In this document: positions 62,184-64,000 of the stretch, one piece after another
How the letters are laid out: each line of letters opens with the position of its first letter
Position numbering within the stretch: position 1 is the stretch's first letter
Assembly (NCBI GenBank): GCA_035544215.1
Contig: DATKHY010000003.1
Coordinates: forward strand, 1 to 64,000
DNA: 64,000 nt
Direction: 5' to 3'
Origin: Candidatus Binatia bacterium
Lineage (GTDB): Bacteria; Vulcanimicrobiota; Vulcanimicrobiia; Vulcanimicrobiales; Vulcanimicrobiaceae
Notes under the pieces: generated by a model
What the model was told of the DNA's origin: nothing
Databases searched by the model: none
What the model saw: the letters and a program-made list of their open reading frames with translations, nothing else
Position numbers and translations under genes: made by a program

Positions 62184-62829
62184 TGTCGCCTCCCTCATTG
62201 CTATTGTCTAAGCTCGGCGTGACGGCCTCGTCATCTTCCCACAAGTGAAGCAGCTCGCGCGCTTCCTTCGAGGCGAGCATGCGCGTCAACCGCGCAATCT
62301 TGCGCCCTACGTCTCTTACTCGTTGTTCAGAATTAGGATCTTTGATATGCCCGTCCTCGGTGAAGGCGGAATCGGCGTTGTAGATCCATGCTTCGGAAGG
62401 AATGACCCAAGCATGCAGCGTTCGGCCGATCGCGCGTAAGGTGTTCAGGGTGAAAGTTCCGCCCATCCGTCCACCCGAGACGCCAATAAGGCCGACAACC
62501 TTACCCTCGAACTCGCGCATGCTCATCAAGTCGAGCGCGTTCTTTAGGACGCCGCTCAGGGAGCCATGATAGTTCGGAGTTGCCAGGATGATGCCGCTCG
62601 CCTCCGAGACCTTTTGTCGAAGCCGTTGAACGCCGGCGTTACCTTGGATCGCGTCAGGGTCCCCGCCGGCGCAAAATGGAAGGTTATAATCGCGCAAGTC
62701 CAGCAGTTCAGCGGTCGCGCCCCTTTCCTTCGCACCGGCGAGTGCAATCTTCAACGCGGCCAACGTCCAGCCGTTAGGTCTAAGACTGCCGCAGATTCCA
62801 ACGACACGAATCGATTCGTCGTCGCCCAT
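62170..62829 (-). CDS. NADPH-dependent FMN reductase family protein
   Basis: This encodes 219 residues with a flavodoxin-like fold: VVGICGSLRPNGWTLAALKI (phosphate loop for FMN), LLDLRDYNLPFCAGG, IILATPNYHGSLSGVLKNAL (YHGSxSGxLKNxLD signature) and VVGLIGVSGGRMGGTFTLNT. Such enzymes reduce FMN or quinones with NAD(P)H and often supply a partner monooxygenase. Its ATG follows the BKACE stop without any gap (TAAATG), so the genes are translationally coupled. Confidence 0.9.
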   Translation of the reverse strand: MGDDESIRVVGICGSLRPNGWTLAALKIALAGAKERGATAELLDLRDYNLPFCAGGDPDAIQGNAGVQRLRQKVSEASGIILATPNYHGSLSGVLKNALDLMSMREFEGKVVGLIGVSGGRMGGTFTLNTLRAIGRTLHAWVIPSEAWIYNADSAFTEDGHIKDPNSEQRVRDVGRKIARLTRMLASKEARELLHLWEDDEAVTPSLDNSNEGGDNDNR

Positions 62830-63954
62830 TTAGTACGCCAGTAAGTGTGCGTCCGAAACTGCTGGCGATGGCTCCTTAAAGGTGCCGTCTGTCTTGAGTA
62901 CCAGAAAGCCCTGGTGGCCAGGTTCGCGATTCGGCGGCAGGCCGAGTTTAGCTAATGTTTCCTCGGTGGTCTTATACGTAACACCCAGCTTTAGCATCTG
63001 CCGTGCCTGCTCTGGAGTGGCTATATCACGCCCAATCTCACGAGCCATGCGAACGTGCCTCTCGACCATCTGAACGGTCGTCATCCGCACGCCTTTTTTG
63101 GTGTCATAAAGATTGTCCTCAATGCCGGCGCGCGTGTGTTGGCCGAGGGCGATCATCATCATCGAGATTGGGTGTGTTAAGCGAAACGTTGTTTGATAGG
63201 TGAACACCGAACCGTGCGGCGTCCGGCGTACGAGCTCCATCAGGTCAAACGGATTGGCGCCGAGAAAGCCGCCGCCGCCGGTGCTGAAAAATCCATTCAT
63301 CGGGCCCATGTAGTAGCCTCGCCGAATCATGCGCTCCACTAGTTCGAGGTTGTGGACGTGGCCAAGCGCGAAATACGGCTGGATCCCGTGCTCCACACAG
63401 AGTTTTGTCTCTTCGATGTAGAAGTCCGGCGTACCATCGGCCACCATATTAGCGATCCCATGCATGGCTTCTTCATTGCCCAGGTGCGTTCCGCCGAAGG
63501 AGTCGTCAACTGGGTGCAGCGCGGTTAAATCGTAGAGACCGCTACCGCACAAAACGGTGATCTGATCCGGCTTAGGGTCGATCTGAGTCAGCTTGTGGCG
63601 CTGTTCGTAAGTCCCGAACTTCCCGACTTCGCCCGGCTCTGGCGCGAACGAGATCGATCCGCCGACCTGCAGGATCATTTTCGGCACAGCTTCACGGAGG
63701 CGCCCGATTTGCTCGCCGTATTCCTTGAAGTTCTTCGAGATATGTCCCGTCTTGGGATCGCGCACGTGGATGTGCAATAACGTTGCACCTGCATTATAGC
63801 AATCAACGGCAGCTTGAACTTGTTCATCCCACGTAAGGGGGATGTATCCCGGTGGGCCGTCCTCGGGAAGCCACATTGGCCCGTAAGGAGCCGCCGTGAT
63901 CATCAGAGGTGCCATGTTTTCGGGGAGAAGGGAGTCATCGGTAAAGTACGCCAT
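62830..63954 (-). CDS. BKACE (DUF849) beta-keto acid cleavage enzyme family protein
   Basis: Start ATG at 63952-63954 with AAGGAGAG upstream; the longer frame adds only 12 residues. The 374-residue protein has the DUF849 metal site and barrel motifs: APLMITAAPYGPMWLPEDG, GATLLHIHVRDPKTGHISKN (zinc His pair) and YFALGHVHNLELVERMIRRG. Members such as Kce condense a beta-keto acid with acetyl-CoA to give a CoA ester and acetoacetate. If this one yields acetoacetate, the ADC-like protein encoded at 56027 could act on it; this link is inference. Confidence 0.9.
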   Translation of the reverse strand: MAYFTDDSLLPENMAPLMITAAPYGPMWLPEDGPPGYIPLTWDEQVQAAVDCYNAGATLLHIHVRDPKTGHISKNFKEYGEQIGRLREAVPKMILQVGGSISFAPEPGEVGKFGTYEQRHKLTQIDPKPDQITVLCGSGLYDLTALHPVDDSFGGTHLGNEEAMHGIANMVADGTPDFYIEETKLCVEHGIQPYFALGHVHNLELVERMIRRGYYMGPMNGFFSTGGGGFLGANPFDLMELVRRTPHGSVFTYQTTFRLTHPISMMMIALGQHTRAGIEDNLYDTKKGVRMTTVQMVERHVRMAREIGRDIATPEQARQMLKLGVTYKTTEETLAKLGLPPNREPGHQGFLVLKTDGTFKEPSPAVSDAHLLAY

Positions 63955-64000
63955 GGTTTGTGCTCTCCTTAAAGGTCGCGAGGCCTTCAACGCAAAACAA

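Noticed and set aside
1-64000. CRISPR arrays, insertion sequences, prophage genes or rRNA
   Set aside because: No regularly spaced direct repeats, transposase or integrase motifs, phage structural genes or rRNA-like sequence were seen on reading both strands.

Overview
The window comes from a GC-rich, Gram-negative-type bacterium: many genes encode lipoproteins with type II signal peptides, and starts are ATG/GTG with purine-rich ribosome sites. The very high density of secreted beta-propeller lipoproteins, LuxR/TPR regulators and S53 peptidases suggests a soil lineage such as Candidatus Eremiobacterota (Vulcanimicrobiota/WPS-2). That assignment is inference; no rRNA or ribosomal protein gene is present to anchor it. 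I see no CRISPR array, insertion sequence, prophage or complete tRNA.

Region 1 (1-31.2 kb) is accessory. It holds two copies of one gene order: a TPR-type or LuxR-type regulator, two beta-propeller lipoproteins, then an S53 (sedolisin-like) lipoprotein that has a recognisable Glu/Asp/Asp/Ser catalytic set but no long propeptide. Copy 1 spans 1565-7571 (regulator divergent) and copy 2 spans 16027-22347 (regulator co-directional). A third regulator (27082-28695), paralogous to the first, follows another propeller lipoprotein. Between them lie an alpha/beta hydrolase, a TolB-like propeller coupled to an M3-family peptidase homologue that has lost its zinc motif, an aspartic protease with a PDZ-like tail, and several decayed genes: propeller fragments sharing a 193/261-bp repeat, an HExxE-type putative protease, an HD-domain protein, and an unknown protein with an in-frame TGA.

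Region 2 (31.2-46.5 kb) is visibly GC-richer and mostly intact, resembling core genome. It holds a PhzF-family isomerase/epimerase, an NHL-type propeller lipoprotein, a YceI/MFS pair, proline dehydrogenase next to a DapA-family aldolase/lyase (separated by copies of a dispersed repeat that supplies a stop codon and a ribosome site), a GT87-type membrane protein, a PQQ-type propeller, a cytochrome c / VIT1 / ArsP-type permease operon, a TadG-like protein and a MASE1-SpoIIE-HATPase signalling protein.

Region 3 (46.5-53.5 kb) carries small membrane proteins, an MntP-type pump, a MarC protein, a tightly overlapping operon of two 2H-phosphoesterase-like proteins plus a HAD phosphatase, and a further propeller lipoprotein.

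Region 4 (53.8-64 kb) is metabolic. A leftward five-gene operon encodes an amidohydrolase, an acetoacetate-decarboxylase-like protein, a split ThrE exporter and a DUF4239 protein. Rightward genes encode a DUF1254 lipoprotein and an alpha/beta hydrolase. A second leftward operon encodes a BKACE (DUF849) enzyme, an FMN reductase and a broken carboxymuconolactone-decarboxylase-like gene. Between the last two groups is a scar (60.9-62.2 kb) made of fragments from at least three unrelated genes.
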